This document shows, piece after piece, positions 1 through 7,919 of a stretch of DNA of 64,000 bases. Numbering within the stretch: position 1 is the first letter of the stretch; each line of letters begins with the position of its first letter. The position numbers and the translations under genes are program-made. The notes under the pieces are model-generated. The model made no database searches and was not told the origin of the DNA. It was given only the letters and a program-made list of their open reading frames with translations. Source of the stretch: an uncultured Collinsella sp. (GTDB taxonomy: Bacteria; Actinomycetota; Coriobacteriia; Coriobacteriales; Coriobacteriaceae); NCBI GenBank assembly GCA_900757595.1, contig CAAEOL010000047.1, forward strand, positions 3,531 to 67,530, given 5' to 3'.

Positions 1-935
1 TTGGTATAGGGCTCGGTGAGATAGGCCGTGTGTTCGCTCGAGACGCCGTCGAAGAACTGCTTAAAGCCTGGCGCCGAAAGCAGCGCGTTGTTCGCGTAGC
101 GGGTCTGCAGCTCTTCCAAGCGCGACTGGTCATCCAGCAGCGTGGGGAACAGATGGGCTCGGATGCCCAGCTTGCCGGCTGCCTGCAGTTTGTCGTAGAC
201 ATCGTCGCGGATAAAGTCGCAACCCGGCATGGGCATGAGCGACATATCGCATATCGAGGTGATGCCCTGCTCGGCCATCCGCCTCATTTGATCGGCGTAA
301 GCGCTTGCGATGCGATCCTCGCCCAGCCACTCAAGGCAGCGCGGTAGCAGCTGCATGGCAGCCGCCTCGTGAGCAATGCCCGTGAGCTCGCCGTTTGCAT
401 CCTTGTCGTAGCTGCCGCCCGCTGGCGGCTCGCTGTCGCGTGTGACGCCGAGCGCCTCGAGTGCGCGGCTGTTGAGCCAAAGCGTATGTCCGTCGCCCGA
501 ATACATAACGCAGGGACGATCGGGGAATGCCGCATCGAGCGACGCCTTGGTAGGATGCTCGGGCGGGTCCCAACGGTAATCGCGCCAGCCCTGTGTCACA
601 ACCCAAGCGTCATCGGGCAGGTCCTTGGAAAACTCGAGCGCGTGCTGCACCAGCGCAGCCTCGGACGTGCCCATATCCATGAGCATGTACGGCGAGGAGC
701 CGACCGAGGTATGGAAGAAGTGCAGATGAGCGTCATGGAAACCTGGACAGACAAACTGCTCGCCGTAGTCGATAACCGGCGTGGCGGCAGGCGCGGCGGC
801 AATCACGTCATCGGGCGCACCGACTGCGACGATACGGTCGCCTGCGATGGCAATCGCCAGCTCGCGGGCGGTATCGATGCCGTCTTGCGCGGTAAAGACG
901 TTCTTGGAGCGGATAATCCGATCGATATGTTGCAT
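1..935 (-). CDS. Amidohydrolase, YtcJ-like (N-terminal part, runs off left edge)
   Basis: About 311 N-terminal residues are present; the gene continues beyond base 1. I read it by reverse-translating the minus strand. It begins MQHIDRIIRSKNVFT, has the beta-sandwich start of composite-domain amidohydrolases, then PGFHDAHLHFF with the metal-binding HxH at residues 70 and 72, and later SGDGHTLWLNSRALE, which is typical of the YtcJ/amidohydrolase-3 group. These are cytoplasmic metal-dependent hydrolases of amide or related bonds with poorly defined substrates. In-frame ATGs at 947, 941 and 935 are possible starts; 935 has GGGG at a suitable distance. It is divergent from the M20 amidohydrolase at 1102, so both may share a promoter region and a role in acylated amino-acid breakdown (inference). 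Confidence 0.85.
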   Translation of the reverse strand, partial: MQHIDRIIRSKNVFTAQDGIDTARELAIAIAGDRIVAVGAPDDVIAAAPAATPVIDYGEQFVCPGFHDAHLHFFHTSVGSSPYMLMDMGTSEAALVQHALEFSKDLPDDAWVVTQGWRDYRWDPPEHPTKASLDAAFPDRPCVMYSGDGHTLWLNSRALEALGVTRDSEPPAGGSYDKDANGELTGIAHEAAAMQLLPRCLEWLGEDRIASAYADQMRRMAEQGITSICDMSLMPMPGCDFIRDDVYDKLQAAGKLGIRAHLFPTLLDDQSRLEELQTRYANNALLSAPGFKQFFDGVSSEHTAYLTEPYT

Positions 936-1101
936 GGGCATCCCCATCTCTGGCAGGAAATTCAACACCCCCGAGTGTACTCCCCCGCCCCCGCCACAAA
1001 ACGCCAAGCGGCAAACGGCACCTTTGCCAGGCCAAGTGGCAGGTGGCATACTGGAATGAGCTTGTACGATTTTGCAAAAACCAGCAAGGAGCAAATCGAC
1101 C

Positions 1102-2565
1102 ATGACGAAGACCAAGGCACAGCAGATTATGGCGGCGACCGAGGCTCGCGCGGCTGACGACGTCACCGCAGCCATCCAAGATATCGCCGCCGAGTTTGAA
1201 CCCTACATCATCAAGCAGCGCCGCCACTTCCATAAGCACCCGGAGCTGAGCCTCGCCGAGGAGCGCACGACTTCTGACATCGCCAACCAGCTCGACGCCA
1301 TGAATATCCCCTACGAGCGTCCGCTCAAGACCGGCTTGGTGGCAACGCTTCGCGGTACCGCGCCGGATGCCTATCGCGAGGACGGCACGCCACGCCGCCG
1401 CATCCTGCTGCGCGCCGACATCGACGCCCTGCCCGTCACCGAGCAGACCGGCGAAGAGTTCGCCAGCGTCAACGAGGGCTGCATGCACGCCTGCGGCCAC
1501 GACTGCCATATCGCCATGATGCTCGGCACGCTGCAAATCCTGCGCCATATGACCGACGACATCCACGGCGAGGTCCGCATCGTCTTCCAGCCCAGTGAGG
1601 AAAACGGCCAGGGCGCGAAACTCATGATCGGCACGGGCGTGCTCGACGGCGTCGATGGTGCCTACGCCGCGCATATCTGGAGCGAGGTCGACGCCGGCAC
1701 CGTAAGCTGCGAGCCCGGTCCGCGCATGGCCAATACCGACTGGTTCCGCATTGATGTCCGCGGCACCTCATGCCACGGTGCCATGCCCCAGCGCGGCCAC
1801 GACGCCGTTATGGTTGCCGCCGAGATCGTCAATGCCCTGCAGACCATCGTCTCGCGCGAGATCAGCCCCTATGAGCCGGCTGTCATCACCGTCGGCGAGC
1901 TGCACGGCGGCACCGCGCGCAACGTTATCGCCGGCACGGCCTACCTCGCCGGCACGGTGCGCACCTACGGCGATTCGACCCACGAGGAAATGCCGGAGCT
2001 TATGCGCCGCATCGTGGAGCATACCGCGGCCGCCTTGGGCGCCGAGGCAGAGCTCACCGGCTACACCATCGCCAACTACAAGGTCGAAAACGACGCGGCC
2101 TCGAGCGAGCGCTGCCGCCAGGCCGTCATCAAGTGCTTGGGCCCCACCGGTCAAGGCCATTACCGTGGCACGCTTTCGGGCGAGGATTTTTCGGAGTACC
2201 TGCGCCGCGTACCGGGCGTGCTCGCCTTTGTAGGTACGCGCAACCCCAAGATTGGCGCCACGTACGCCCAGCATTCCTGCTTTTACAAGATTGACGAGAC
2301 CGTGCTGGCAAAGGGCTCCATGGTGGCCGCCCAGTATGCTATCGACTTTTTGGCCGAGCCCACGCAAGAGGAGCTCGACGGCCCCGCGATTACCGCGGTC
2401 GCCGAAACCAACCCCGATCTGGCCGCCAAGTTACGCTCTGCCAAGGCGACGACCGCCGAGGCTCGTGACGCCATCCATGATGCCCGTACGGCTCGCCATG
2501 CCGCAATCAAGGGCATCCACGAAGCCCGCGCCGCCGCTCGCCGCGAGGAGAAACACGACGAGTAG
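1102..2565 (+). CDS. M20 family metallo-amidohydrolase (N-acyl amino acid / peptide hydrolase)
   Basis: A 487-residue cytoplasmic zinc amidohydrolase of the M20D type, the family of hippurate hydrolases, IAA-amino acid hydrolases and N-acetyl-diaminopimelate deacetylases. The family signatures are RRHFHKHPELS near the start, RADIDALPVTE, GCMHACGHDCH (metal ligands) and FQPSEENGQGA, followed by the dimerisation domain and a final HSCFYKIDE metal-site segment. The ATG at 1102 is preferred over 1072 because AAGGAG lies 10 bases upstream. About 70 extra residues after the usual M20 end are Ala/Arg/Glu-rich and probably helical, making it longer than the usual 390-400 residues. The substrate cannot be told from sequence. 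Confidence 0.9.
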   Translation: MTKTKAQQIMAATEARAADDVTAAIQDIAAEFEPYIIKQRRHFHKHPELSLAEERTTSDIANQLDAMNIPYERPLKTGLVATLRGTAPDAYREDGTPRRRILLRADIDALPVTEQTGEEFASVNEGCMHACGHDCHIAMMLGTLQILRHMTDDIHGEVRIVFQPSEENGQGAKLMIGTGVLDGVDGAYAAHIWSEVDAGTVSCEPGPRMANTDWFRIDVRGTSCHGAMPQRGHDAVMVAAEIVNALQTIVSREISPYEPAVITVGELHGGTARNVIAGTAYLAGTVRTYGDSTHEEMPELMRRIVEHTAAALGAEAELTGYTIANYKVENDAASSERCRQAVIKCLGPTGQGHYRGTLSGEDFSEYLRRVPGVLAFVGTRNPKIGATYAQHSCFYKIDETVLAKGSMVAAQYAIDFLAEPTQEELDGPAITAVAETNPDLAAKLRSAKATTAEARDAIHDARTARHAAIKGIHEARAAARREEKHDE

Positions 2566-2600
2566 TCGTCACACCCATCCATAACAGCCGGCTAAAGCAA

Positions 2601-2636
2601 AGCGGGGGCGGACGTGTCGAAACGTCCGCCCCCGCT
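2601..2636. terminator. Hairpin between convergent genes
   Basis: A near-perfect GC-rich stem (AGCGGGGGCGGACG paired with CGTCCGCCCCCGCT) with an 8-nt loop lies between the M20 gene and the convergent zinc-ribbon gene. It could stop transcription from both sides, although the T-tracts are weak. Confidence 0.7.
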
Positions 2637-2685
2637 CATTTGTCAAGCGCTATTTCTACCCCGTCCCCAAATGGCAGGCGGCATG

Positions 2686-3930
2686 CTAATCGTCCTGAGG
2701 GTCCTCGTCGGAACTTGACTCGGGCGCCGGCTCAGGCGCAGGTGCCGGCTCGGGCGCAGGCGCCGGCTCGGGCGCAGGCGCAGGGTCAGGGTCAGGCTCA
2801 GGCGCGGGCGCGGGCGCGACATCCGGAGCACTGTAACCCGAAGGAGCGGACTTCTTCTCGAAGGGCAATACAAAAGTCAGGACGTCGTCCTTGTCCTCGT
2901 CGGCCCACTCGCTTGCATAACGTGCAACCCAATAGCCAACGGCACGGTGCTTGAGCATCTTGCCAAAGACCGTAAGAAATACGGTGACAAAAGCGACCAG
3001 CACCAGGAACAGCACGAGTGTGATGCCACCGCCGGTAACAAGCGCCTCAATAACCGTAGGACGATAGTAGTAGCTATACATACCGACAGAGGCAATGGCG
3101 CCAAAGACAACCGTCAAGATCCATGTGACAACGTTGGCGACCAGGCCCGTCAAAAACTCGGGAAGGAACGAAGCACAGAACAGCTTGGTCTTGTTGTGCT
3201 TAAAGGCGGCCCAGACCTTATCGAGCGAAAACGCGCTCTCGACGCGACCGGTCACCGCAAAGTGCATCACGGCGATGTCGGCGAACATCTTAAAGAAGAC
3301 ACCCAGAATCGCCGAGGCAATTAGCGCCAGGACAAGCAGGCCGAGCGAACCGAACAGCGCAGCCTCGAGCGCATAAGAGCCGTAATAAGAATACGAGCCC
3401 GCGGCGCCAATTACCACGCCCTCCACCAGCGAAAGCACTACACCGATAACGGGAATGGCAGCGATAACCTCGAGCACGACCGAAATAACGCTCGAAAAGA
3501 CTCCGAGACCAAACGACGTGGAACGCATGAGTGGACGGTCCATGCCGTCATCGACCTTGAGCGAAAGATCACGACCCCACTCGATGCCAAAGCCCGAACC
3601 GCACACGCTCGCAATGCAAGCTGCCAAAAAGCCGATGGCAGCCGCAATGCCGCCAATAACGGGAATAAACAACACGAGCACCGACACAACGCAAATCAGC
3701 GCCGGCAAAAAGGCAATCTGGCACACGCGCTGCAGCACGCCCGGAGTCTTGGTCATATCCTCAAACGCCTGAGCCACACAGCCCTTGGACGCGTTCATGG
3801 GAGGCTGAGGGACAAATTGCTGAGGCTGACCCTGAGGGGTGGAAGCTGCAGCACCAGCATTAGGAGCACCGCACACACCGCAGAACTTGTCGTTATCGCC
3901 CATAGGAGCGCCACACTGCGAACAGAACAT
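2686..3930 (-). CDS. Zinc-ribbon multi-pass membrane protein with Pro/Ala/acidic tail
   Basis: 414 residues from the ATG at 3930, which has AAGGG about 10 bases upstream; the open frame extends further but has no support. Residues 3-20 form a rubredoxin-like zinc ribbon (CSQC...CGVC). A Gln/Pro linker follows, then roughly seven hydrophobic segments between residues 60 and 340. The C-terminus is low complexity, with repeated EPAP/EPDPDP units ending in a Ser/Asp/Glu tail (DNA 2690-2820). Zinc-ribbon membrane proteins of this kind are common in Gram-positives but have no assigned function. The tail DNA is a GC-rich short tandem repeat and may vary in length between strains. Confidence 0.8.
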   Translation of the reverse strand: MFCSQCGAPMGDNDKFCGVCGAPNAGAAASTPQGQPQQFVPQPPMNASKGCVAQAFEDMTKTPGVLQRVCQIAFLPALICVVSVLVLFIPVIGGIAAAIGFLAACIASVCGSGFGIEWGRDLSLKVDDGMDRPLMRSTSFGLGVFSSVISVVLEVIAAIPVIGVVLSLVEGVVIGAAGSYSYYGSYALEAALFGSLGLLVLALIASAILGVFFKMFADIAVMHFAVTGRVESAFSLDKVWAAFKHNKTKLFCASFLPEFLTGLVANVVTWILTVVFGAIASVGMYSYYYRPTVIEALVTGGGITLVLFLVLVAFVTVFLTVFGKMLKHRAVGYWVARYASEWADEDKDDVLTFVLPFEKKSAPSGYSAPDVAPAPAPEPDPDPAPAPEPAPAPEPAPAPEPAPESSSDEDPQDD

Positions 3931-4079
3931 CGAAATCATCCCTTCGTATCTTGAGCGAATCACCTGGATCGCAAACGATGTCTTGTCATCATTATCACCC
4001 AATGTGAGGACAAATGCTCCTAGATGACGTTTTTGCAACACGCAGGGCGTTATTTGATTGTTAGACGAGTGTACCCGCG

Positions 4080-5102
4080 TTAATTCGTTCCGCGGAAGCC
4101 CTTGCCGACGATCTCGGAGCTGTCGACGATCGTGATAAAGGCACCGGGATCGACCTCGCGAGCATAGCGACGCAGCTGCACGGCCTCGCGGCGGCTCAGC
4201 ACGCTCATGATCACCGTCACGCACTTGCCCGAGAAGGCACCGTAGCCGCGGCTGATGGTCGCCGTGCGGTTGAGATGCTTGACGATAAACTCCTCGACCT
4301 TAAGGGGCTCGGAACAAATGACCGTGCAGACTTTGCGCAGGTGAATGCTCTCAATGGCTTTGTCGACCACAAGCGTCTTGGCAAACAGGCCGAGCACGCA
4401 ATACAGACCGACACGCGGGCCATACAAAAAGGCCGCGATGGTCACGATGCCGATATCGACCAGCAGTAGGGCACGGCCAATCTCGAGCGTCGTGCGGCGC
4501 TTGAGGATCATGGCAAGAATGTCCGTGCCACCCGTCGAGGCGCCGATGTCAAAGACAATAGCGCTGCCGAGCGCCGGCAAGATGACGGCAAAGCACAGGT
4601 CGAGCCACATATCGCCCGTCATCGAGACATCGGTCGGAATAAAGAGCTCAAACAGCGAAACATAGGCGGACAACGCAAACGAGGCGAAGACGCTCCAAAG
4701 AATCGCCTTGCGCTCCAAAAAGATAAAGCCCAAAACGACGAGAACCGCGTTGATAATCCACATAAAGACGCCGACGGGCAGAGTCGGGAACAGCGTGGAC
4801 AGAATGACCGACATGCCCGAGGTGCCGCCAAAAGCAAAGTGATTAGGGGTTTTAAACGCAACGATGGCAAAGGCCGTAAGAATCAGACCCAGATTGAGCT
4901 CGGCAAAAAAGCGCGGGAAGCCCGGCTCCTGGCTGCGCTTTTGGCCGGCACGCTCGCCGCGCTCGATATCGGTGCGATCGACCACGCGCTCCATCGGCAC
5001 TACGGGAGGACGATGCACCTCCTCGGCAGCACGCGACGCCGCCTCTGCCGCAGCGGCCTCAATTGCCCATGCCTTGCTTTCTGTTTCGTGCTCGTCGGCC
5101 AT
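4080..5102 (-). CDS. YitT family membrane protein with DUF2179 domain
   Basis: 340 residues. A charged Ala/Glu-rich cytoplasmic extension of about 65 residues precedes a five- to six-helix membrane domain (FGGTSGMSVILSTLFP and GASTGGTDILAMI are characteristic YitT segments). A soluble C-terminal DUF2179 domain of about 80 residues follows (KVCTVICSEP, SGKCVTVIMSVLSRRE). The DUF2179 fold resembles PII-like ligand-binding domains, so the protein may be a ligand-gated transporter; no substrate is known. It is a single gene downstream of the asp23 operon on the same strand. The 60-residue N-terminal extension is longer than in typical family members. Confidence 0.9.
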   Translation of the reverse strand: MADEHETESKAWAIEAAAAEAASRAAEEVHRPPVVPMERVVDRTDIERGERAGQKRSQEPGFPRFFAELNLGLILTAFAIVAFKTPNHFAFGGTSGMSVILSTLFPTLPVGVFMWIINAVLVVLGFIFLERKAILWSVFASFALSAYVSLFELFIPTDVSMTGDMWLDLCFAVILPALGSAIVFDIGASTGGTDILAMILKRRTTLEIGRALLLVDIGIVTIAAFLYGPRVGLYCVLGLFAKTLVVDKAIESIHLRKVCTVICSEPLKVEEFIVKHLNRTATISRGYGAFSGKCVTVIMSVLSRREAVQLRRYAREVDPGAFITIVDSSEIVGKGFRGTN

Positions 5103-5216
5103 TACGGCAACTCCTCGTTAACAATTTGGAAACAATGCGCTCATTAGGGTAACGCGGAACGTGGGGATTGCAACCCTTAGTTAGACGAGCGGTATGACTA
5201 TATCGGGAGCGTACAA

Positions 5217-5256
5217 AAACGGCCGGCCACGCTTTTGCTTGCGCGGTCGGCCGTTT
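5217..5256 (-). terminator. Intrinsic terminator of the asp23 operon
   Basis: AAACGGCCG pairs with CGGCCGTTT around an inner GC stem. On the minus strand it is followed by TTTTTG. It lies just beyond the hairpin repeat that follows asp23. Confidence 0.75.
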
Positions 5257-5273
5257 AACGTTTTCGCAGATAA

Positions 5274-5308
5274 AACCTGCCAAAACAAACCTGTCTTTTT
5301 GGAAGGTT
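5274..5308 (-). repeat. ACAGG-loop hairpin, copy 1 (abuts asp23 stop)
   Basis: AACCTGCCAAAA and TTTTGGAAGGTT pair over 11 of 12 positions around an 11-nt loop containing CCTGTC. The right arm ends inside the TAA stop codon of the minus-strand asp23-like gene. This is a slightly degenerate member of the family described in the findings. Confidence 0.85.
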
Positions 5309-5822
5309 ATTCGTGCTGGCTGGTGCGGTGCTCGTACTCCTCGGGGGTGATGACGTCCTCGATGCGCAGGTTGACGCCCGCCACCTCAAGGCCAGTCATC
5401 GCGGCCAGACGCTCGGTCACGCGCGCCTTAACGTCGTCGAAAATCGCGGGCGCATAGGCGCCGTACTCGATGATGACGGAGATGTTGACGACCATGCGAT
5501 TGTCATCGGTGACCTCGACCGTCACGCCCTTGGTCAGATTCTCGGCACCAAACTGCTCCTGCACAAAGTGCATGAGGTTACCCTTCATGCCAAGAACGTG
5601 CGGAACCTCGCGGGTGGCCATGGCAACGATCTTCTCGATCACACCGTTGGAATAGGTCAGCGAGTCCTCGGACTCGTCCGCTTCCTCGTCATCCTCATCC
5701 ACATCGGACTCGGCCTCGACGAGCGCCTCATCCTCGAGCGTTACGTCCTCGGCCTCGGCGGTGACGGTCTCGTCTGCCTCGAGCTCGGTATCGGCCACAT
5801 CGACCTTCGTATTAAAAGCCAT
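5307..5822 (-). CDS. Asp23/Gls24 family envelope stress protein
   Basis: 171 residues. The first 55 residues are very acidic (runs of D/E) and the remainder is the Asp23/Gls24 domain (YSNGVIEKIVAMATREVPHV at its start, VVNISVIIEYGAYAP and a conserved VNLRIEDV end). Family members are cytosolic proteins tethered at the membrane by AmaP and linked to cell-envelope stress. The ATG at 5822 has AAGGAGG at a good distance. It is the last gene of an amaP-DUF2273-asp23 operon on the minus strand, the same order as in Staphylococcus, which supports the assignment. Confidence 0.92.
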   Translation of the reverse strand: MAFNTKVDVADTELEADETVTAEAEDVTLEDEALVEAESDVDEDDEEADESEDSLTYSNGVIEKIVAMATREVPHVLGMKGNLMHFVQEQFGAENLTKGVTVEVTDDNRMVVNISVIIEYGAYAPAIFDDVKARVTERLAAMTGLEVAGVNLRIEDVITPEEYEHRTSQHE

Positions 5823-5866
5823 GGTTCCTCCTTATGCCTGCCGCGGATGCGACAGTCGAATACATA

Positions 5867-6244
5867 TTAGCGGCCGCTAAACAGACGGCCGAAGAAGTTG
5901 ACGATCCCGTTCTCGCCGTCGCGAATTTGGCCAATTACGGCGCCGATTAGCACGAAGAATGCAATGACGAGCGTGTCCCACAGGCCGAGCGTGAGCACCA
6001 ACACGGCGAGGATAAAACCTGCCACGGCGCCGAGCGTAGTGTTGGGGTGGCGCACGGCGTAGCTCCAGATAGCAGCGCCCGTACCTTTGATGAGACCCAT
6101 GGCCTCGTCAAAGTCGTTGGCGGCGCTGTCGTGCTGCTCGCCGGCCTCGGGCTTGGTGTCGGCGGACTCGCCTGCCGGCATAGCGTTCTGATCGATCGTC
6201 AGGCGCGGCGTGCGGGCGGTCTTGTCTTGGTTGGTATCACTCAC
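5867..6244 (-). CDS. DUF2273 small membrane protein
   Basis: 125 residues from a GTG at 6244, which has GGAGG six bases upstream and overlaps the end of the preceding gene by 8 nt. The longer open frame to 6463 would run deep inside the upstream gene and is rejected. Residues 1-60 are polar. A hairpin of two hydrophobic helices (LGAVAGFILAVLVLTLGLW, then LVIAFFVLIGAVIGQIRDG) follows, ending in FFGRLFSGR. DUF2273 proteins occur between amaP and asp23 and probably help anchor or assemble the Asp23 complex. Confidence 0.88.
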   Translation of the reverse strand: MSDTNQDKTARTPRLTIDQNAMPAGESADTKPEAGEQHDSAANDFDEAMGLIKGTGAAIWSYAVRHPNTTLGAVAGFILAVLVLTLGLWDTLVIAFFVLIGAVIGQIRDGENGIVNFFGRLFSGR

Positions 6245-6782
6245 CGGAAACCTCCACGGTCTGGACGGTAGTCTTGGACGGCAAAAAACGGACGCGCGCG
6301 GTCGTGCCCGGCGTGCCGAGCATGGTGTCACAGGCCTTCTCGATGCGCTGCTGCATCGAGGTGGCAAGAGCGGCAACGTCCCTATCATCGAGCGCGATGG
6401 CCTCGACCTTAAAACGAACGTGCGACTCGTCGGAGCCTTGAACGCGCGCCTCGATATGCTCAACCATCACGCGTTCATCGCACTCCGCCGCGGCACGGGC
6501 GCACGAGGAAAGCGCTGCGAGCGTGACCTCGATATTGCGCTCCCCCGCCGGATGCACGCAGGACGGCTCGCGACGCGCGAACATCAAGCGGAAAAAACCG
6601 ATGAGCACGCCAAGCGCCACGATGGCGGCGCACACCGTAACGACGACGCGAGGCATGGTGTCACGCAATAGCAACATAAAGCGATACGTATACGGTCCCC
6701 AGAACTGGCAGACAAGCGTACCCAGCGCCACGATGGCGGCGGCAAGATACACGATCGCTAGGGCTCGTTTGAGTACGCGCAC
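6237..6782 (-). CDS. amaP: AmaP-like alkaline-shock membrane anchor
   Basis: 181 residues from the GTG at 6782, chosen because AAGGGAG sits five bases upstream; an open frame reaches 6911 but lacks a ribosome site. Two N-terminal transmembrane helices (ALAIVYLAAAIVALGTLV and VVVTVCAAIVALGVLIGFF) are followed by a soluble domain of about 110 residues of the Asp23-like alpha/beta type. This layout and the downstream DUF2273 and Asp23 genes match AmaP, which tethers Asp23 to the membrane. The identity rests on topology and context more than on residue motifs. Confidence 0.78.
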   Translation of the reverse strand: MRVLKRALAIVYLAAAIVALGTLVCQFWGPYTYRFMLLLRDTMPRVVVTVCAAIVALGVLIGFFRLMFARREPSCVHPAGERNIEVTLAALSSCARAAAECDERVMVEHIEARVQGSDESHVRFKVEAIALDDRDVAALATSMQQRIEKACDTMLGTPGTTARVRFLPSKTTVQTVEVSGE

Positions 6783-6839
6783 GCGCGCTCCCTTCAGGTT
6801 TCGGTCCACAGAATGCAAAACGATTCGCATCATTATAAA

Positions 6840-6878
6840 AGAGCCGGGTCCGGTGCCATACGCACGCGGATCCGGCTC
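6840..6878 (-). terminator. Terminator downstream of yebC
   Basis: On the minus strand GAGCCGGATCCG pairs with CGGACCCGGCTC and is followed by TTTTATAAT. It separates yebC from the amaP operon. Confidence 0.75.
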
Positions 6879-6947
6879 ATCTATTCCACGAGGCTTGCAT
6901 GCTCGCTTCATTATGCCCAGATATGCACGGCTTAACCCGTGCAGGCG

Positions 6948-7754
6948 CTACTCCTCCTCGAGGGCAGCGATGACCTCGTCGGTCATGTCCATGGTGCTGT
7001 AGACGTCCTGGACGTCGTCGAGCTCCTCGAGACGGTCGATGAGGCGCTGAACCTTCTTGGCGTCGGTACCGGAGACCTCGGTCGGGGTGGTCGGAACCAT
7101 GGTGGTCTCGGAACCCTTGACCTGGACGCCCTGCTCCTCGAGTGCCTTGGAGACAGCCATGACGTCGTTAGCAGCGGTCCAGACGATCCACTCCTCGCCG
7201 GCGTCCTCGTAGTCCTCGCCACCGGCCTCGGCGATTGCCATCATGAACTCATCCTCGTCACCGGCAGCACCGTTGGCGATCATGGTCTCCTTCTTGGCGT
7301 TCTCGTCCAGGATCTCCTTGGCGACGACGATCTGGCCCTTGCGCTCAAACTGGAAGGCGACGGAGCCGGAAGTGCCCAGGTTGCCACCAGCGTGGGAGAA
7401 AGCGGAACGGACATCGGCGGCAGTACGGTTGCGGTTGTCGGTCAGGCAGTCAACGTAGACGGCGACACCGGCGGGACCATAGCCCTCGTACACGATGTTC
7501 TCGTAGACGGCGGCATCGGCACCCGAACCAAAGGCCTTGTCGATAGCGGACTTGATCTTGTCCTTGGGCATGGACTGAGCCTTGGCCTTAGCAACGGCAG
7601 CGGCGAGGCTGGCGTTGTTCTCGGGCAGCGGGTCACCGCCGAGACGGGCAGCAACGGTGATGTTGCGGCTCAGCTTGGAGAAGAGGGCGGAACGCTTGGC
7701 GTCCTGCGCGCCCTTACGATGCTTGGTTGTGGCCCACTTAGAGTGTCCGGACAT
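6948..7754 (-). CDS. yebC: YebC/PmpR family regulator (TACO1 type)
   Basis: 268 residues beginning MSGHSKWATTKHRKGAQDAK, the invariant start of the YebC family, with ENIVYEGYGPAGVAVYVDC and the DVQDVYSTMD end. Members are three-domain cytosolic proteins, described as transcriptional regulators and more recently as ribosome-associated factors that ease translation of proline stretches. It is about 20 residues longer than the usual 240-250. The extra length is an acidic insert (DEDEFMMAIAEAGGEDYEDA) in the middle domain. AGGAG precedes the ATG by eight bases. Confidence 0.95.
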   Translation of the reverse strand: MSGHSKWATTKHRKGAQDAKRSALFSKLSRNITVAARLGGDPLPENNASLAAAVAKAKAQSMPKDKIKSAIDKAFGSGADAAVYENIVYEGYGPAGVAVYVDCLTDNRNRTAADVRSAFSHAGGNLGTSGSVAFQFERKGQIVVAKEILDENAKKETMIANGAAGDEDEFMMAIAEAGGEDYEDAGEEWIVWTAANDVMAVSKALEEQGVQVKGSETTMVPTTPTEVSGTDAKKVQRLIDRLEELDDVQDVYSTMDMTDEVIAALEEE

Positions 7755-7884
7755 ACGTGTCTCCTATCGGTTTCGACCTAAAGCCCAGCGCAGACGCTCG
7801 GGCAATATAAACAAACGTCGTTATGATATACCTACTGGCCTGCGAGATAAACCCCAAAATGAAGGCGTCGTGATGATGCCACCC

Positions 7885-7919
7885 TTTGGTGCAAAGCAAC
7901 CTGTCCCCTTTGCACCAAA
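7885..7919 (-). repeat. ACAGG-loop hairpin, copy 2 (abuts DUF6020 stop)
   Basis: A perfect 12-bp stem TTTGGTGCAAAG/CTTTGCACCAAA encloses the 11-nt loop CAACCTGTCCC. The next three bases are the TAA stop (minus strand) of the DUF6020 gene. The stem differs in sequence from the other copies while the loop core is kept. Confidence 0.9.
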
